In this document: positions 44,878-54,420 of the stretch, piece by piece
How the letters are laid out: the number at the start of each line of letters is the position of its first letter
Position numbering within the stretch: the stretch's first letter is position 1
Assembly (NCBI GenBank): GCA_013375455.1
Contig: JABXJT010000018.1
Span: 1-64,000 of the forward strand
Source: Candidatus Helarchaeota archaeon
GTDB lineage: Archaea; Asgardarchaeota; Lokiarchaeia; Helarchaeales; HEL-GB-A
Direction: 5' to 3'
DNA: 64,000 nucleotides
Translations under genes and position numbers: made by a program
Notes under the pieces: generated by a model
What the model saw: only the letters and a program-made list of their open reading frames with translations
Databases searched by the model: none
Told to the model about the DNA's origin: nothing

Positions 44878-44888
44878 GCTTAATATAT
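44878..44888 (+). promoter_or_regulatory. TATA-like element for the gar1-tfb operon
   Basis: GCTTAATATAT lies about 50 bases before the gar1 ATG, after a purine-rich stretch (CAAAAA). This fits an archaeal TATA box about 25 bases before a transcription start, leaving a short leader with AAGGAGAT before the ATG. Confidence 0.4.
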
Positions 44889-44934
44889 CGAATCCCGTTT
44901 GAGGAACCTAGATTCTCCCTTAAGGAGATTTAAT

Positions 44935-45210
44935 ATGAGGAGGATAAACAAAGTATTGCACGTTTCAAATCAAAAGCACCTTATCGTTCGAGTTGCGCCT
45001 AATCAAATTAACGTTCTAAAAATAGGGCAAACAGTTGTAACGGAAAATTTAACTAAACTTGGACGAATTTTCGATATATTCGGTCCAGTTAATCATCCAT
45101 TTGTTTCGATAAAATTAAATCCTGACATTATGGGAGCAGAAAATCTAGTCGGGGAAATGATATATAGCTTTGAGGAGAAGAAATCAAAAAAGAGAAAAAG
45201 AAATAGTTGA
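44935..45210 (+). CDS. gar1: H/ACA ribonucleoprotein component Gar1
   Basis: The 91-residue protein has the six-stranded Gar1/Naf1 barrel pattern: [48 protein letters not shown], then a basic tail ([12 protein letters not shown]). Gar1 is part of the H/ACA complex that makes pseudouridine in rRNA. ATG 44935 is chosen because AAGGAGAT precedes it; the frame is open 12 codons further. It is just upstream of tfb (13 bases), a known archaeal pairing. Confidence 0.92.
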   Translation: MRRINKVLHVSNQKHLIVRVAPNQINVLKIGQTVVTENLTKLGRIFDIFGPVNHPFVSIKLNPDIMGAENLVGEMIYSFEEKKSKKRKRNS

Positions 45211-45223
45211 AAGGAGGAATTAT

Positions 45224-46165
45224 TTGGGGAAGAGTGAAATAGTAGAGGTTCCCTCGCTTGATATCGTGGCATGCATAGAGTGTGGGAGTGCAAAATTGAT
45301 TCGTGATTATGAGCGAGCGGAAATAATTTGTAAAAACTGTGGTCTAGTTTTACATGAACGGTTAATGGATGATGGTCCAGAATGGCGCGCTTTTGATATG
45401 GAACAAATGGATAAACGAGCGCGTGTAGGCGCTCCCTCAACATATACGATTCACGACAAGGGCCTATCCACTATGATTGATTGGCGAAATAAAGACATTT
45501 TTGGGAATAATCTAACACCTAGAAAACGTGCCCAAATCTATCGCCTACGAAAGTGGCAACGGAGAATTCGAGTATCCGATGCTAAAGAACGGAATTTAGC
45601 TGTGGCCCTATCCGAATTGGACCGAATGGCGTCTCATCTGAGTTTACCCCGAAACGTGCGAGAAGTTGCAGCTATGATTTATCGCAGAGCTGTTGAACGC
45701 CGTCTCATTCGCGGGCGCTCAATTGAAGGGGTTTGCGCAGCCGCACTTTACGCTGCATGTCGTCAATGCCGAATTCCTCGCACGCTCGAGGAAATTGCAG
45801 GAATTGCCAAGGTAAATAAAAAAGAAATTGGGCGCAGTTACCGATATATTGCTAGAAAATTAAATATCACAATTCCTCCCACTGATCCCATTGATTATAT
45901 TTCTCGGTTCATCTCAGACCTTAAATTATCAGGGTCAGTCCAAAAACGGTCAGTCGAGATTCTACGTCTTGCGGTAGAATCTGGCTTGACGAGTGGGCGA
46001 GGACCAATGGGGCTTGCCGCGGCTTCTATTTATATTGCAAGTCTTTTACTTAATGAACGCCGCACGCAACGAGAAATCGCCGAAACCGCTAGAGTCACGG
46101 AAGTTACAGTTAGAAATCGCTATAAAGAACTCGTAAAAAAACTCCAAATTGATATAGTGGTCTAG
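45224..46165 (+). CDS. tfb: transcription initiation factor TFB
   Basis: The N-terminal zinc ribbon is [24 protein letters not shown]. The B-finger region is [10 protein letters not shown], and two cyclin repeats of about 90 residues each follow ([16 protein letters not shown] and [37 protein letters not shown] segments). TFB recruits RNA polymerase to TBP-bound promoters. The TTG at 45224 is the best start: AAGGAGG ends 6 bases before it. Upstream residues of the open frame are only charged filler that overlaps gar1. Confidence 0.96.
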   Translation: MGKSEIVEVPSLDIVACIECGSAKLIRDYERAEIICKNCGLVLHERLMDDGPEWRAFDMEQMDKRARVGAPSTYTIHDKGLSTMIDWRNKDIFGNNLTPRKRAQIYRLRKWQRRIRVSDAKERNLAVALSELDRMASHLSLPRNVREVAAMIYRRAVERRLIRGRSIEGVCAAALYAACRQCRIPRTLEEIAGIAKVNKKEIGRSYRYIARKLNITIPPTDPIDYISRFISDLKLSGSVQKRSVEILRLAVESGLTSGRGPMGLAAASIYIASLLLNERRTQREIAETARVTEVTVRNRYKELVKKLQIDIVV

Positions 46166-46430
46166 CATCACATTTATGCTGTAGCTAAAATTATCATTAC
46201 GACGAGAATAATTCCAATAATAGCACATCCCGATCATCTTTCGGAATTTCAATCATATATTACTTCATTTCTCCACTTATGGCTTTGATTAAAGAAACCT
46301 GTTCATTTTTGTAGGGTGAATGATATTCAATCTTTTTAGTATTTATAAAAAGGTGAAAATAATTTTTAAGGTCATTTTTTCATAATATGATTAGAGAACA
46401 GTTGAATATTATTTTAAAATCGTAGGTTCT

Positions 46431-46889
46431 ATGGAATCCCATTTTATTCAATCTGTCATTGACGTAATATCGGCGAAATCTATGAGAAGTAGAGTTACTG
46501 AAAAAGACGCTTACGAAGTTATTCGAGCTGCAGGAAGTAAAGGGTTACTACAATCCGATTTATGGAGGAGCTTAAATACTAATTCACGCGAAGGAAGCAG
46601 AATAGCCACCAAATTAGAAAGAAAAGGTTTAGTTAGACGATCCAAGGAATTGTGTGAGGGTCGCTGGACTTATCGTCTTTATGTTGATGAAAAAACTCAA
46701 ATTTCAGATGTTTTGTGGTGTACGCTTGATCAATGCCCCTGCTTCACTTGTAAGAGTCTATCTCTATGTGGACCTGGACAAGGAATTACCCCAACAAGAT
46801 GTAACCCTCTTGATAATTGGCTCATTGAACAAACGGCTGAAGATAACGGTAGAGAATTTGCTGAAACTATGGATGAAAGTTCTAATTAA
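46431..46889 (+). CDS. RPC34/Rpc6-like winged-helix iron-sulfur protein
   Basis: Residues 25-85 form a winged-helix domain (AYEVIRAAGSKGLLQSDLW, SREGSRIATKLERKGLV). A cysteine-rich C-terminus follows: CPCFTCKSLSLCGPGQGITPTRCNPLDNWL. This spacing closely follows the FeS end of eukaryotic RNA polymerase III subunit RPC34/hRPC39 (a C-x-P region, C, then ISPxxC and W). Archaeal homologues exist and may act in transcription initiation. It lies directly after tfb and close to gar1, which supports a transcription role. The 4Fe-4S cluster is inferred from four or five Cys. Confidence 0.75.
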   Translation: MESHFIQSVIDVISAKSMRSRVTEKDAYEVIRAAGSKGLLQSDLWRSLNTNSREGSRIATKLERKGLVRRSKELCEGRWTYRLYVDEKTQISDVLWCTLDQCPCFTCKSLSLCGPGQGITPTRCNPLDNWLIEQTAEDNGREFAETMDESSN

Positions 46890-46905
46890 AAGACGAACTC
46901 TCGGT

Positions 46906-47505
46906 CTACTTTTTATAAAATTTTCCTATAAGGTACAGTTCCGGACTCTTTTTCCGTGATGCCTCTGGTTTAAAAAGGAAAACTTCCTCAAAATCTTTTT
47001 TTAATTGGTTTCGAAATTTTGTTGTATGTTCTCCATCAAATAATTTACAAACTAAATGACCTCTTTCTTCTAGAAACTGATAAGCTATGTGTATTACACG
47101 TTCTACTAAAAAAATCTGGCGAGCATGATCTGTTTCTTTGCTACCAGTGAATTTTGGAGCGCAATCACTAATAACTACGTCAACATCCCTCAAAAGATTC
47201 TTACTTAGCGCATCTATTATTGAGTCATCCCTGATATCTCCTTGAATGAAGGTGATCCCCTCAATCGGACTTATTTTAACTATATCTACTCCAACAACAG
47301 AAACTTGATCAAACTCTCTCTTGATTTCTTCTATCCAACTTCCGGGCGCACAACATAAATCCAAAACTAGTTTGGCATCGTTAAAAACTTTAAATTTTCC
47401 CTGTATCTGTCTAATTTTGTAGACTGCCCTTGATCTCATTCCTTCCTTTTGAGATTGCCTGTAATATTTTTCTTGTTTATGTTTCTTAATCCAATCTTTT
47501 CCCAT
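46906..47505 (-). CDS. rlmE: RlmE/FtsJ-type ribose 2'-O-methyltransferase
   Basis: SAM-binding signatures LVLDLCCAPGSW and VVGVDIV are present, along with the K-D-K-E catalytic tetrad: Lys in RAVYKIRQI, Asp in ISDCAPKF, Lys in LVCKLFDGE and Glu in SPELYLIGK. RlmE methylates 23S rRNA U2552 in bacteria; archaeal and eukaryotic relatives modify rRNA or tRNA. ATG 47505 gives about 199 residues and a start (MGKDWIKKHKQE) usual for archaeal members. An upstream TTG would add ten unconvincing residues. Confidence 0.93.
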   Translation of the reverse strand: MGKDWIKKHKQEKYYRQSQKEGMRSRAVYKIRQIQGKFKVFNDAKLVLDLCCAPGSWIEEIKREFDQVSVVGVDIVKISPIEGITFIQGDIRDDSIIDALSKNLLRDVDVVISDCAPKFTGSKETDHARQIFLVERVIHIAYQFLEERGHLVCKLFDGEHTTKFRNQLKKDFEEVFLFKPEASRKKSPELYLIGKFYKK

Positions 47506-47687
47506 TTTTACTTCGCAGTTTGAAATGTTATTCAATTATCAGGTTATCGAGTGAAACCATTCAAAGGCTTCCTTATATCTAAAATAACTAACTGCCTTGG
47601 AGAACATATAAGATTTGTGGGGAAAAATATAAGAAAAATCAAGTTCGATTTATAGATAGAACTTTTAACTATAAATAAGGGTAATTT

Positions 47688-48836
47688 ATGTCGAAAAAAA
47701 GAACTCTTGCTTATATTGGTTTAGGACTCGTGATTTCTGTTGCTATACTCCTAATTATTGATGCTTTAGCCCCGAACCTCCACCAAATTCTTGGAAATTG
47801 GTGGTTAGCAGTTCATAATTTTTCTATTTTTGCTGGCGGATTATTTCGCTTTGTTTTTTATGATAGTCTGCCCACTTTTTTTATCTGGAATGCCCTTATT
47901 TTCTTCGGGTTCACCCTTGTCTATGCTATTGGCTATAATCTAATGAAGAGACGCCGAGTAGCCGGATCAATCACCTCGGTTCTATCTGCTATCGCCTGGC
48001 TTGTTCAGTTTGAACTAATTATTATTTGGGGCATTCTTGGATTACTAGCTAACCCCTCTTGGGTAGTCCAATGGAAAATCATCCTTTTTATAGTATGCAT
48101 CCCGCTATTAGTTCTTTTTGTTTTTGTTCTAAACCTTCTAGGTGATGTTTTTACTTTTTGGAGGGATATCATAAAAGAACGGCATGAATATTCACGTCTC
48201 AGCTATCGCATAGAAACAAATAACAAGATTAAAGTCATTCATATCAATACCGATAAGACTCGCGTAAATACAGTTTGGAGCGCAGCGTGTTATCTCTTGG
48301 TTGAAGAGGTACTCCGAAAAGAAGGGGATTCTGAAGCTGTATCCAGATTCATCAGGAGTGCACTGACTAATATTATCTTTGAAATCGCAACTCACTTTAA
48401 TATTTGGCATAAATTTAAAAACATGCTCTTTAGATTCGTGGGATTAAAAATTGGGCGAGATGTACTTATATCTCAATTCACCAGAGTGGATGGATTGCTT
48501 CCGCATTTAGTTACACTCGAGGATCACACGGCCATAGGCACATCAAGCAATTTAATTACTCATACATTTATAGACCGAGGTGATATCCGCGCATTTTTAT
48601 ATGGTCCAATCAAGATATGTAAGTTTGCCAGAATTGGTTCAAATGTGACTATTACTCCAGGTGTAACCATCGGAGAAGGGGCCGTGGTTGCTGCTGGTTC
48701 TCTCGTAAATAAAGATGTTCCCCCCTATACACTTGCTGGTGGAGTGCCAGCTAAAATTATCAAGGAGCTTGATCCAGAAACTTACCGCGCCCGGATTGAA
48801 AAGGATGCAGCGTTACGGAGCAAACGACGTAAATGA
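47688..48836 (+). CDS. membrane protein with hexapeptide-repeat (left-handed beta-helix) acyltransferase domain
   Basis: Five hydrophobic helices fill residues 8-165. The C-terminal half is a LbH domain with hexapeptide repeats: [43 protein letters not shown] and [15 protein letters not shown], as in xenobiotic/serine acetyltransferase families and in the tail of Pls-type nonribosomal peptide synthetases. It overlaps the GH3 adenylase by 4 bases (ATGA), so an activated acid could be attached or acylated by this pair. Substrate is unknown. Confidence 0.82.
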   Translation: MSKKRTLAYIGLGLVISVAILLIIDALAPNLHQILGNWWLAVHNFSIFAGGLFRFVFYDSLPTFFIWNALIFFGFTLVYAIGYNLMKRRRVAGSITSVLSAIAWLVQFELIIIWGILGLLANPSWVVQWKIILFIVCIPLLVLFVFVLNLLGDVFTFWRDIIKERHEYSRLSYRIETNNKIKVIHINTDKTRVNTVWSAACYLLVEEVLRKEGDSEAVSRFIRSALTNIIFEIATHFNIWHKFKNMLFRFVGLKIGRDVLISQFTRVDGLLPHLVTLEDHTAIGTSSNLITHTFIDRGDIRAFLYGPIKICKFARIGSNVTITPGVTIGEGAVVAAGSLVNKDVPPYTLAGGVPAKIIKELDPETYRARIEKDAALRSKRRK

Positions 48837-50356
48837 GATTCCCTGAACTCCTAGGAGGCGTGGGAGCTCGTGTTTTTAAAGCCTATACTAATAAATTATT
48901 AAAAGACCCACTTAAAGCCCAGCAACAAGTCTTCCATGACATCATCAAAAGACATCAAACGACTAGTTTTGGAAAAAAACATAAATTCAGTGAAATACGA
49001 AGCATTCGCGACTTTCAAAATAGATGTCCTCCTAATTCTTATGAGTATATAAAACCTTACATTGATTCTTTCTTCTCTGGAAATCGCAATGCTTTATTTA
49101 ATAGCCATCTTCTCTATTTTGCACAAACCTCTGGCACCACTGGCTCTCCTAAACTCATTCCCATCACCGCTAATACCCTCACTAATTATACCTTAGGGAA
49201 TCTTCGAACTGTCTGCTATTACATTTCTGAAGATCTCACAAGAAACACGAGTGTTATTGGCGGAAAATGGTTATATCTGCCGGCGCCCCCAATTCTTCGT
49301 TATAAATCTGGCATCCCCATTGGTTACATAACTGGCCTTCTAATGCTTCCCGGCGCTCAACCTTGGCGATATCTATTAAATTTCAAGCTATATGCGCCGG
49401 TTCACTTGATGCATCTCAAGAATGTGGAAGAAAAATTTCGTCTCATCACCAAGGAGTGTGCCTCCAAAAATATTACAGTGTTAGTTGGCGTGACCCCTGT
49501 TATAGTAAATTTACTGGAATACATCCTCAAATTTTCTAAGCGTAAAAAGATAAAACAATTATTTCCTAATCTTCAGTTGGCTATTTTCTCCGGAGTCCCT
49601 CCAAAATATTACGAGTCGCGACTGACACATTTAATTGGTCGAACATTAGCAATTCGGGAAATGTATGCTGCCTCTGAAGGAATGCTGGCTGTTCAACTGT
49701 CAAAACACCCTCAACTCACCCCGATGTATGATACAGTTTTTTTTGAGTTCATTCCTATAGGAGATTCATCCGAGCGGTTACTCCTGAATCAAATTAAAAA
49801 GGGAGAAGAATACCGAGTACTCATCACTGGCCATAATGGATTATATGCCTACGACATCGGTGATGTCATTAAATTTGTTTCCGAGGATCCTCCAGCCTTT
49901 ATCTTTTCATTCCGCAAAAATGTCATAGATCTCGCTGATGAGAAATTAACTCCTTCCCAAATTTTCTCCGCCATTAAACTCGCTAAAGACCAGAACCAAT
50001 GCAGCATCGTGGATTTTTGTGTTGTTGGCACCTACAACCCAAAACCACATTACATTTTCTTGATAGAGTTTTCTGCTAAAACTAGCCCCACTGATCCTGA
50101 ACGATTTCTCCTAGATCTCGATAGAACTTTAGAAAAAATAAATGATATATATTATCAAAATCGCAATGGGGCTAATAAAGGCACACTTGCCCCTCCGGAA
50201 TTATGGAGCTTAAAACAAGATGCCTTCTTTTCTTTGGAAAACCAAAAAATCCTCGAGGGACGTCCCGCAGGTCAAATAAAAACGACTCAAATCACTAAAG
50301 ACCTAAAATTATTAGAATTTTTTGAAGATAAAGTCAGTGAAAAAACTTTTTTATGA
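48833..50356 (+). CDS. GH3 family acyl-adenylate enzyme
   Basis: Family features are [21 protein letters not shown] near the N-terminus, the phosphate-binding [36 protein letters not shown] and [18 protein letters not shown]3 enzymes are ANL-type ligases that adenylate an acid and couple it to an amine; plant members conjugate auxin and jasmonate to amino acids. Bacterial and archaeal homologues are uncharacterised. At 507 residues it is full length. It begins within the stop of the membrane acyltransferase gene. Confidence 0.88.
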   Translation: MRFPELLGGVGARVFKAYTNKLLKDPLKAQQQVFHDIIKRHQTTSFGKKHKFSEIRSIRDFQNRCPPNSYEYIKPYIDSFFSGNRNALFNSHLLYFAQTSGTTGSPKLIPITANTLTNYTLGNLRTVCYYISEDLTRNTSVIGGKWLYLPAPPILRYKSGIPIGYITGLLMLPGAQPWRYLLNFKLYAPVHLMHLKNVEEKFRLITKECASKNITVLVGVTPVIVNLLEYILKFSKRKKIKQLFPNLQLAIFSGVPPKYYESRLTHLIGRTLAIREMYAASEGMLAVQLSKHPQLTPMYDTVFFEFIPIGDSSERLLLNQIKKGEEYRVLITGHNGLYAYDIGDVIKFVSEDPPAFIFSFRKNVIDLADEKLTPSQIFSAIKLAKDQNQCSIVDFCVVGTYNPKPHYIFLIEFSAKTSPTDPERFLLDLDRTLEKINDIYYQNRNGANKGTLAPPELWSLKQDAFFSLENQKILEGRPAGQIKTTQITKDLKLLEFFEDKVSEKTFL

Positions 50357-50434
50357 GCAACGCTAAAAATATTCTACAATACTAATAATATTCTTTTTAA
50401 CTGTGGTTTAAATTATAAAGTAAGGTGGTTGAAA

Positions 50435-51658
50435 GTGGATGACCAGTGGACGAAAATTAACGAACGTCTAATTCAACTTGAGGAACAGACTCGAGTAAAA
50501 GTCGCTGAAAAAGATAAAATAATTCAACAGATTACTGCTGAACTTGATCAAGTAAAAGCTCAGATGTCTTCTGGAGGAACCGAAGAGGTTCTCAAAGAAT
50601 ATCAAGCCCAAATTGCTACTTTTGATGCTGATAAGCAGAAAATGATGAATGAAATCACGGGATTGAATCAACAAATCAGTAATCTACAGTCCCAACTACA
50701 AAGTTCAGCTGCATCTGCAGACCAAACACAAGCAATTCAAGAACAATTGGGCGTTTTTCAAGAAATGATCAGGCAGCTAGAGGGAGAAAAAAGAGATTTA
50801 ATGAAAGAAATTCAAGAAATGAAAGAAACTCCAAGTGGGTCAGCAGAACTCGAACAAACGGTAAAGGAATATCAAGAAATCATTAAACAATTAGAGGCAG
50901 AGAAAATTAAAGCCGAGTTAAAAGCAGTGAAATCTGATGCGGTTAGCGGTGCCGAACCCAGCGCCGAATTACAAAAATTGGAGGGAATTAATTCTCAACT
51001 CCAAGAGGAAAAGGAACTTTTAGAAGCTCAAATCGCTGATCTTAAAAAGGATTTAGAAGAACAAGCGAATCAACTTTCTCAAGTAGATGCCCTTAAAAGT
51101 GAAAAGGATACCCTTCTTCAGCAGGTGAAGACACTTGAATCGCAAATTCAAAGTTCAGGGCAACAGCAACTCGAAACTCTTCAAAATGATAATCAAAATT
51201 TAAAAGCGTCTTTAAATAAGACTGAAAAGGAATTAGATGATCTTGTCAGGATCAATCGCGAACAAGCTGAAAGGATTGCAGCTCTCGAGTCGACACTTGC
51301 GCCACCCACTCCTGCACCAACTGCCCCGGCCCCCGCTCCAGTTAGACCAGCTCCCGCCCCAGCTCCAGCTCCCGCCCCCGCTCCCGCTCCACGACCCACG
51401 GTTGCACCAGGTGGCGTACAGTACTTCAAGTTTACCCATGAAACCTTTCTTAGATCCCCTAGTAAACCTCAGGGTATTGTCTTAGAACTAGACCAAGCAA
51501 ATGAAAAGTGGATTTTAACTATCGAACCTGGAACTTCATTCCTACAGAAAAATAATGCATTACGAGCTGGCCGTGCCTTGTCCGCTAATGGTTGGCCAAC
51601 TCCTGAGGGTCGCAAAATCGGAAAAGGCTATGAAATAATTATACATGGTGAATACTAG
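50435..51658 (+). CDS. coiled-coil protein with Pro-Ala linker and C-terminal globular domain
   Basis: Residues 1-290 are coiled coil with heptads of Gln/Glu/Leu, interrupted near residue 170. A low-complexity Pro-Ala linker of about 35 residues follows (PAPAPAPAP type). A C-terminal domain of about 80 residues (GVQYFKFTHETFLRSPSKP, then AGRALSANGWPTPEGRKIGKGYEIII) is not recognised. GTG at 50435 is chosen because AAGGTGG is 6 bases before it. A TTG at 50429 touches that site. It could be an S-layer-linked or cytoskeleton-type scaffold; this is a guess. Confidence 0.7.
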   Translation: MDDQWTKINERLIQLEEQTRVKVAEKDKIIQQITAELDQVKAQMSSGGTEEVLKEYQAQIATFDADKQKMMNEITGLNQQISNLQSQLQSSAASADQTQAIQEQLGVFQEMIRQLEGEKRDLMKEIQEMKETPSGSAELEQTVKEYQEIIKQLEAEKIKAELKAVKSDAVSGAEPSAELQKLEGINSQLQEEKELLEAQIADLKKDLEEQANQLSQVDALKSEKDTLLQQVKTLESQIQSSGQQQLETLQNDNQNLKASLNKTEKELDDLVRINREQAERIAALESTLAPPTPAPTAPAPAPVRPAPAPAPAPAPAPAPRPTVAPGGVQYFKFTHETFLRSPSKPQGIVLELDQANEKWILTIEPGTSFLQKNNALRAGRALSANGWPTPEGRKIGKGYEIIIHGEY

Positions 51659-51715
51659 GAAGTTCAATTCAATAATTTGACTGATTTTTTCTCCCTTTTT
51701 TTTGAAAAATGCTGA

Positions 51716-52720
51716 TTATCTAATCTGAATATTCACGACCTTGCAGCTAATCTTTTCAAATTCTTTTTTTAAATTGTTAAAAACTGCTTCATTTCTGAAA
51801 GTTCCAACAATTGCCCCTCCTGACCCTGGAAATTTTGCCGTGGCACCAATTGATCTTGCGAGTTTAATCATCTGCATGTTTTTTTTAGATATTGGGTAAA
51901 TGCTCGCGCGTAAATTGAAATTTTCATCAATACACTCATTAAATTTTTTCAAATCACCATTTTTTAACACATGAAACCCCTCACGTGCATTTTCCCCTAT
52001 TTTTACCATTGTTTCTCTTACTACCTGATCACCTCGTTCCCAGCGAGCTCTAACCTCATTATGTGCCCGGTCGCGGTGTGTCAATCCTACCTGATATGCT
52101 AAAAACAGTGGCGGCAACAGGTCGGGATTAAATGATTCATAGATCCCATGACCATTTTCATCCATAAATTTTTTATTAAAATCCATATAAATCGGTTCGT
52201 CATACACTTGAACAACTCTATCCTGAAGCCCTGCGGATATGCCTAACTCTTTAGTTTCCGCCCAGAGCACATAATTTGCTAAAATTGCTTTATGAATCTC
52301 CACATCAAAAAAAATGGATAGCGCTTTCAATATGGAAGTGATGATTGCACTTGACCCGGCCATTCCAACTTGCCTTGGTATGGTTGACGTATATTGAACC
52401 GTAAAGTTTCTATCAGGAAGAGAAATCCCCTTTAAATTAACATAATCATGGAATTGCTTTATAGCAGCCTTGATTACTCTATAACCACCATAATATCCAT
52501 TTGCTTCGATATCTCTAATCATATCACTTAAAGAACTGAAATTAATATTGTCACTCGGACCTGGAAATATCTCAATCCTGTCCGATTCATATAGATTGAC
52601 TTCTGCGTAAAAATTTCTAACCGGTACTGCTATTGTTTTCCCAAAGAACCCATCAGATGGATTGCCCAGGACTCCAGCACGTGCTGGCGTTTGAATCCTA
52701 ATTGAATTACTTTCATTCAA
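51716..52720 (-). CDS. GHMP family sugar/mevalonate-type kinase (glucuronokinase-like)
   Basis: GHMP motifs are present: the N-terminal IQTPARAGVLGNPSDGFFGK, the ATP loop IPRQVGMAGSSAIITSIL and the C-terminal motif KFPGSGGAIVG. The wording of the first and second motifs is closest to glucuronokinase/GlcA-1-kinase-like members, though homoserine, mevalonate or sugar substrates cannot be excluded. The 334 residues are normal. It stands alone on the minus strand, converging with the coiled-coil gene. Confidence 0.88.
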   Translation of the reverse strand: MNESNSIRIQTPARAGVLGNPSDGFFGKTIAVPVRNFYAEVNLYESDRIEIFPGPSDNINFSSLSDMIRDIEANGYYGGYRVIKAAIKQFHDYVNLKGISLPDRNFTVQYTSTIPRQVGMAGSSAIITSILKALSIFFDVEIHKAILANYVLWAETKELGISAGLQDRVVQVYDEPIYMDFNKKFMDENGHGIYESFNPDLLPPLFLAYQVGLTHRDRAHNEVRARWERGDQVVRETMVKIGENAREGFHVLKNGDLKKFNECIDENFNLRASIYPISKKNMQMIKLARSIGATAKFPGSGGAIVGTFRNEAVFNNLKKEFEKISCKVVNIQIR

Positions 52721-52795
52721 AGTAATCTTCCCTATTTAAATGGATATTTTCTGTCCTTTTTTAAATGATTTACATATAATTAGAATTCTCTATTA

Positions 52796-52897
52796 TTAAA
52801 TTATGTATTGTTACGCCCTCCTTAGCAATTGCAAAAGCAGCTTTGCGTCAATTTATGCCTGCTGGCGAACGAGATTTAATTATCCCCAGCCATTAAT
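52796..52897 (+). pseudogene. coding-like remnant between GHMP kinase and roadblock-wHTH genes
   Basis: One frame reads PSLAIAKAALRQFMPAGERD and then LIIPSH before TAA. Its GC content and residue mix are unlike the flanking AT-rich spacer. There is no start codon or ribosome binding site before it. A second frame is also open for 41 codons. It may be a relic of a lost gene or a short RNA. The evidence is weak. Confidence 0.2.
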
Positions 52898-52938
52898 TTC
52901 CTTTCTCCCAACCCCAAATAGATCATTTGCGTAACTCC

Positions 52939-53592
52939 TTAAGCTATGAATTTCTTGAATTTAATCATTCCCTTTTTTTGTAATTCGATAAGGACTTGAT
53001 TAACTTTTAATTTTGGATATTTAGTTTCGTCACAAATTTCGTCAACAGAATGTTTTCCATCGCAAAATTGTATTATACTTGAAGCTTCAATTGAAAATTT
53101 TTCCTTACCGGTCAAATTCTTGGTTAAGTAAGGAATTTTTCTAATACCTGTTTTCTTTTTAACGATACTCGGTTTAATTGATTCAACCGGTTGAGATTCC
53201 TTAGCCACAATTGTAGATGGGATGCTTATATTTCCAAGTACGTTATCAATTTTCTCAGACCATTCATACATACGCGTCTTAAACGCAAGAAGTTGTCCAG
53301 TGAATCCCTTTTCTGTAAAGATCGTAATTAACGCTTTGGATGATATTTTAAAAAAAGCGAGATTGATACTCCCCAAAGGAACGCTATATTCTCCAACTTT
53401 CATGTATTTAAAATTGACTTTAACGAAGTCTTGAATAAACTCTAAATGCTGTTTTGAAAGGAGATCATCTATATAACGAATATTACCCATTGCATCTATT
53501 ATCGCAATATAGGGTCTAGTCGCAAAAATTTTTCCGAAAACTTTTACAATATCCTTTGCAATTTGATAAAAATTTTCCTCTTCAGTTGACAA
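52939..53592 (-). CDS. roadblock/longin-like domain plus C-terminal winged helix
   Basis: Residues 1-125 have an alternating helix-strand layout like a degenerate roadblock or longin domain (RPYIAIIDAMGNIRYID, then VPLGSINLAFFKIS and ALITIFTEKG). Residues 160-217 form a winged helix (IIQFCDGKHSVDEICDE, then VNQVLIELQKKGMIKFKKF). Joining such a GTPase-related domain to a DNA-binding-type fold is typical of several Asgard protein families. It is divergent from the V4R-like pair. It could be a GTPase-linked transcription factor, but this is inferred. Confidence 0.65.
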   Translation of the reverse strand: MSTEEENFYQIAKDIVKVFGKIFATRPYIAIIDAMGNIRYIDDLLSKQHLEFIQDFVKVNFKYMKVGEYSVPLGSINLAFFKISSKALITIFTEKGFTGQLLAFKTRMYEWSEKIDNVLGNISIPSTIVAKESQPVESIKPSIVKKKTGIRKIPYLTKNLTGKEKFSIEASSIIQFCDGKHSVDEICDETKYPKLKVNQVLIELQKKGMIKFKKFIA

Positions 53593-53803
53593 GTAATCTA
53601 CTCTTTGAGTTTCAATCTATTGTCGTTCAAATATTCGTTTTTCAATGAAACAAAAAATTTTTTACTAATCTTCAGATTTTCTTCTAAATAATTATATTTA
53701 AAGCATTAAATTAAAAAAATATATATGTAATATTTGGTCGCAATTTTCTTATCGTTGAGAAATCTGGAAGAAAATATACAGAACGTGAATGAGGATTAAT
53801 ATT

Positions 53804-54406
53804 ATGGTGGAAGAAACAAGAGAAGACATCGAGATGAGAGTTTTAGAAGATATTCAATACATCCTGAATTATGAACCTCGGGCAATAGGTGCAGAATCTG
53901 CGCTATATTTTTCCAAAATGAATATCATTAAACCCATTGCCGTAAATGCTTATCCCAATATTTACTCTGATATTGTTCAACGGTTTGAAAGGGATGAAGC
54001 ATATCGCCGATTAAAGATGTTAGGATTACGAGAAGCGAAATTTCTTTATACCTCTTTACCAAATTACCTTAAAAAACCCCAAAAATTCACTGAAATATTT
54101 CGAGAAGTTGCGCAGTCCCATTTGAGTTCAACCTTAATTTTCAAGGATAAAGTTAAGGAAGATAAAAAGTTAAAGGGCTTTAAAATCAGAGTGGAAAAAT
54201 GCTTTTTCTGCTCTGAAGTTACAGTTTTCGAGGATATCGATATTCCCTATTGCATCCCTAATGCTGGCGTATATGAAAACATGTACAACATTAAATCTCT
54301 CTATAATGAAGAAGGAAGGGACCCGCGCCTTATTCGGATTGATGCAATAAAATCGGCTAAATTTGATGGGGATTTCTGCGAATATCAAGTGGTGGTGCTG
54401 GATTAA
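53804..54406 (+). CDS. uncharacterised protein A of an adjacent pair, V4R-like possible
   Basis: I do not recognise it firmly. The 200 residues start with an acidic helix, then ILNYEPRAIGAESALYFSK, and end in a cysteine-rich part (VEKCFFCSEVTVFEDIDIPYC, then GDFCEYQVVVL). The late Cys pattern recalls V4R/TRAPP-Bet3-like domains, which bind small molecules or form tethering complexes. ATG 53804 has GAGGA before it. The gene is 14 bases before gene B at 54421 and the proteins may be partners. Confidence 0.55.
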   Translation: MVEETREDIEMRVLEDIQYILNYEPRAIGAESALYFSKMNIIKPIAVNAYPNIYSDIVQRFERDEAYRRLKMLGLREAKFLYTSLPNYLKKPQKFTEIFREVAQSHLSSTLIFKDKVKEDKKLKGFKIRVEKCFFCSEVTVFEDIDIPYCIPNAGVYENMYNIKSLYNEEGRDPRLIRIDAIKSAKFDGDFCEYQVVVLD

Positions 54407-54420
54407 AGAGAGGGTTATAT

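Noticed and set aside
51193..51439. Gly/Ala- and Ser/Gly-rich minus-strand frames
   Set aside because: They are complements of the Pro-Ala linker of the coiled-coil protein.
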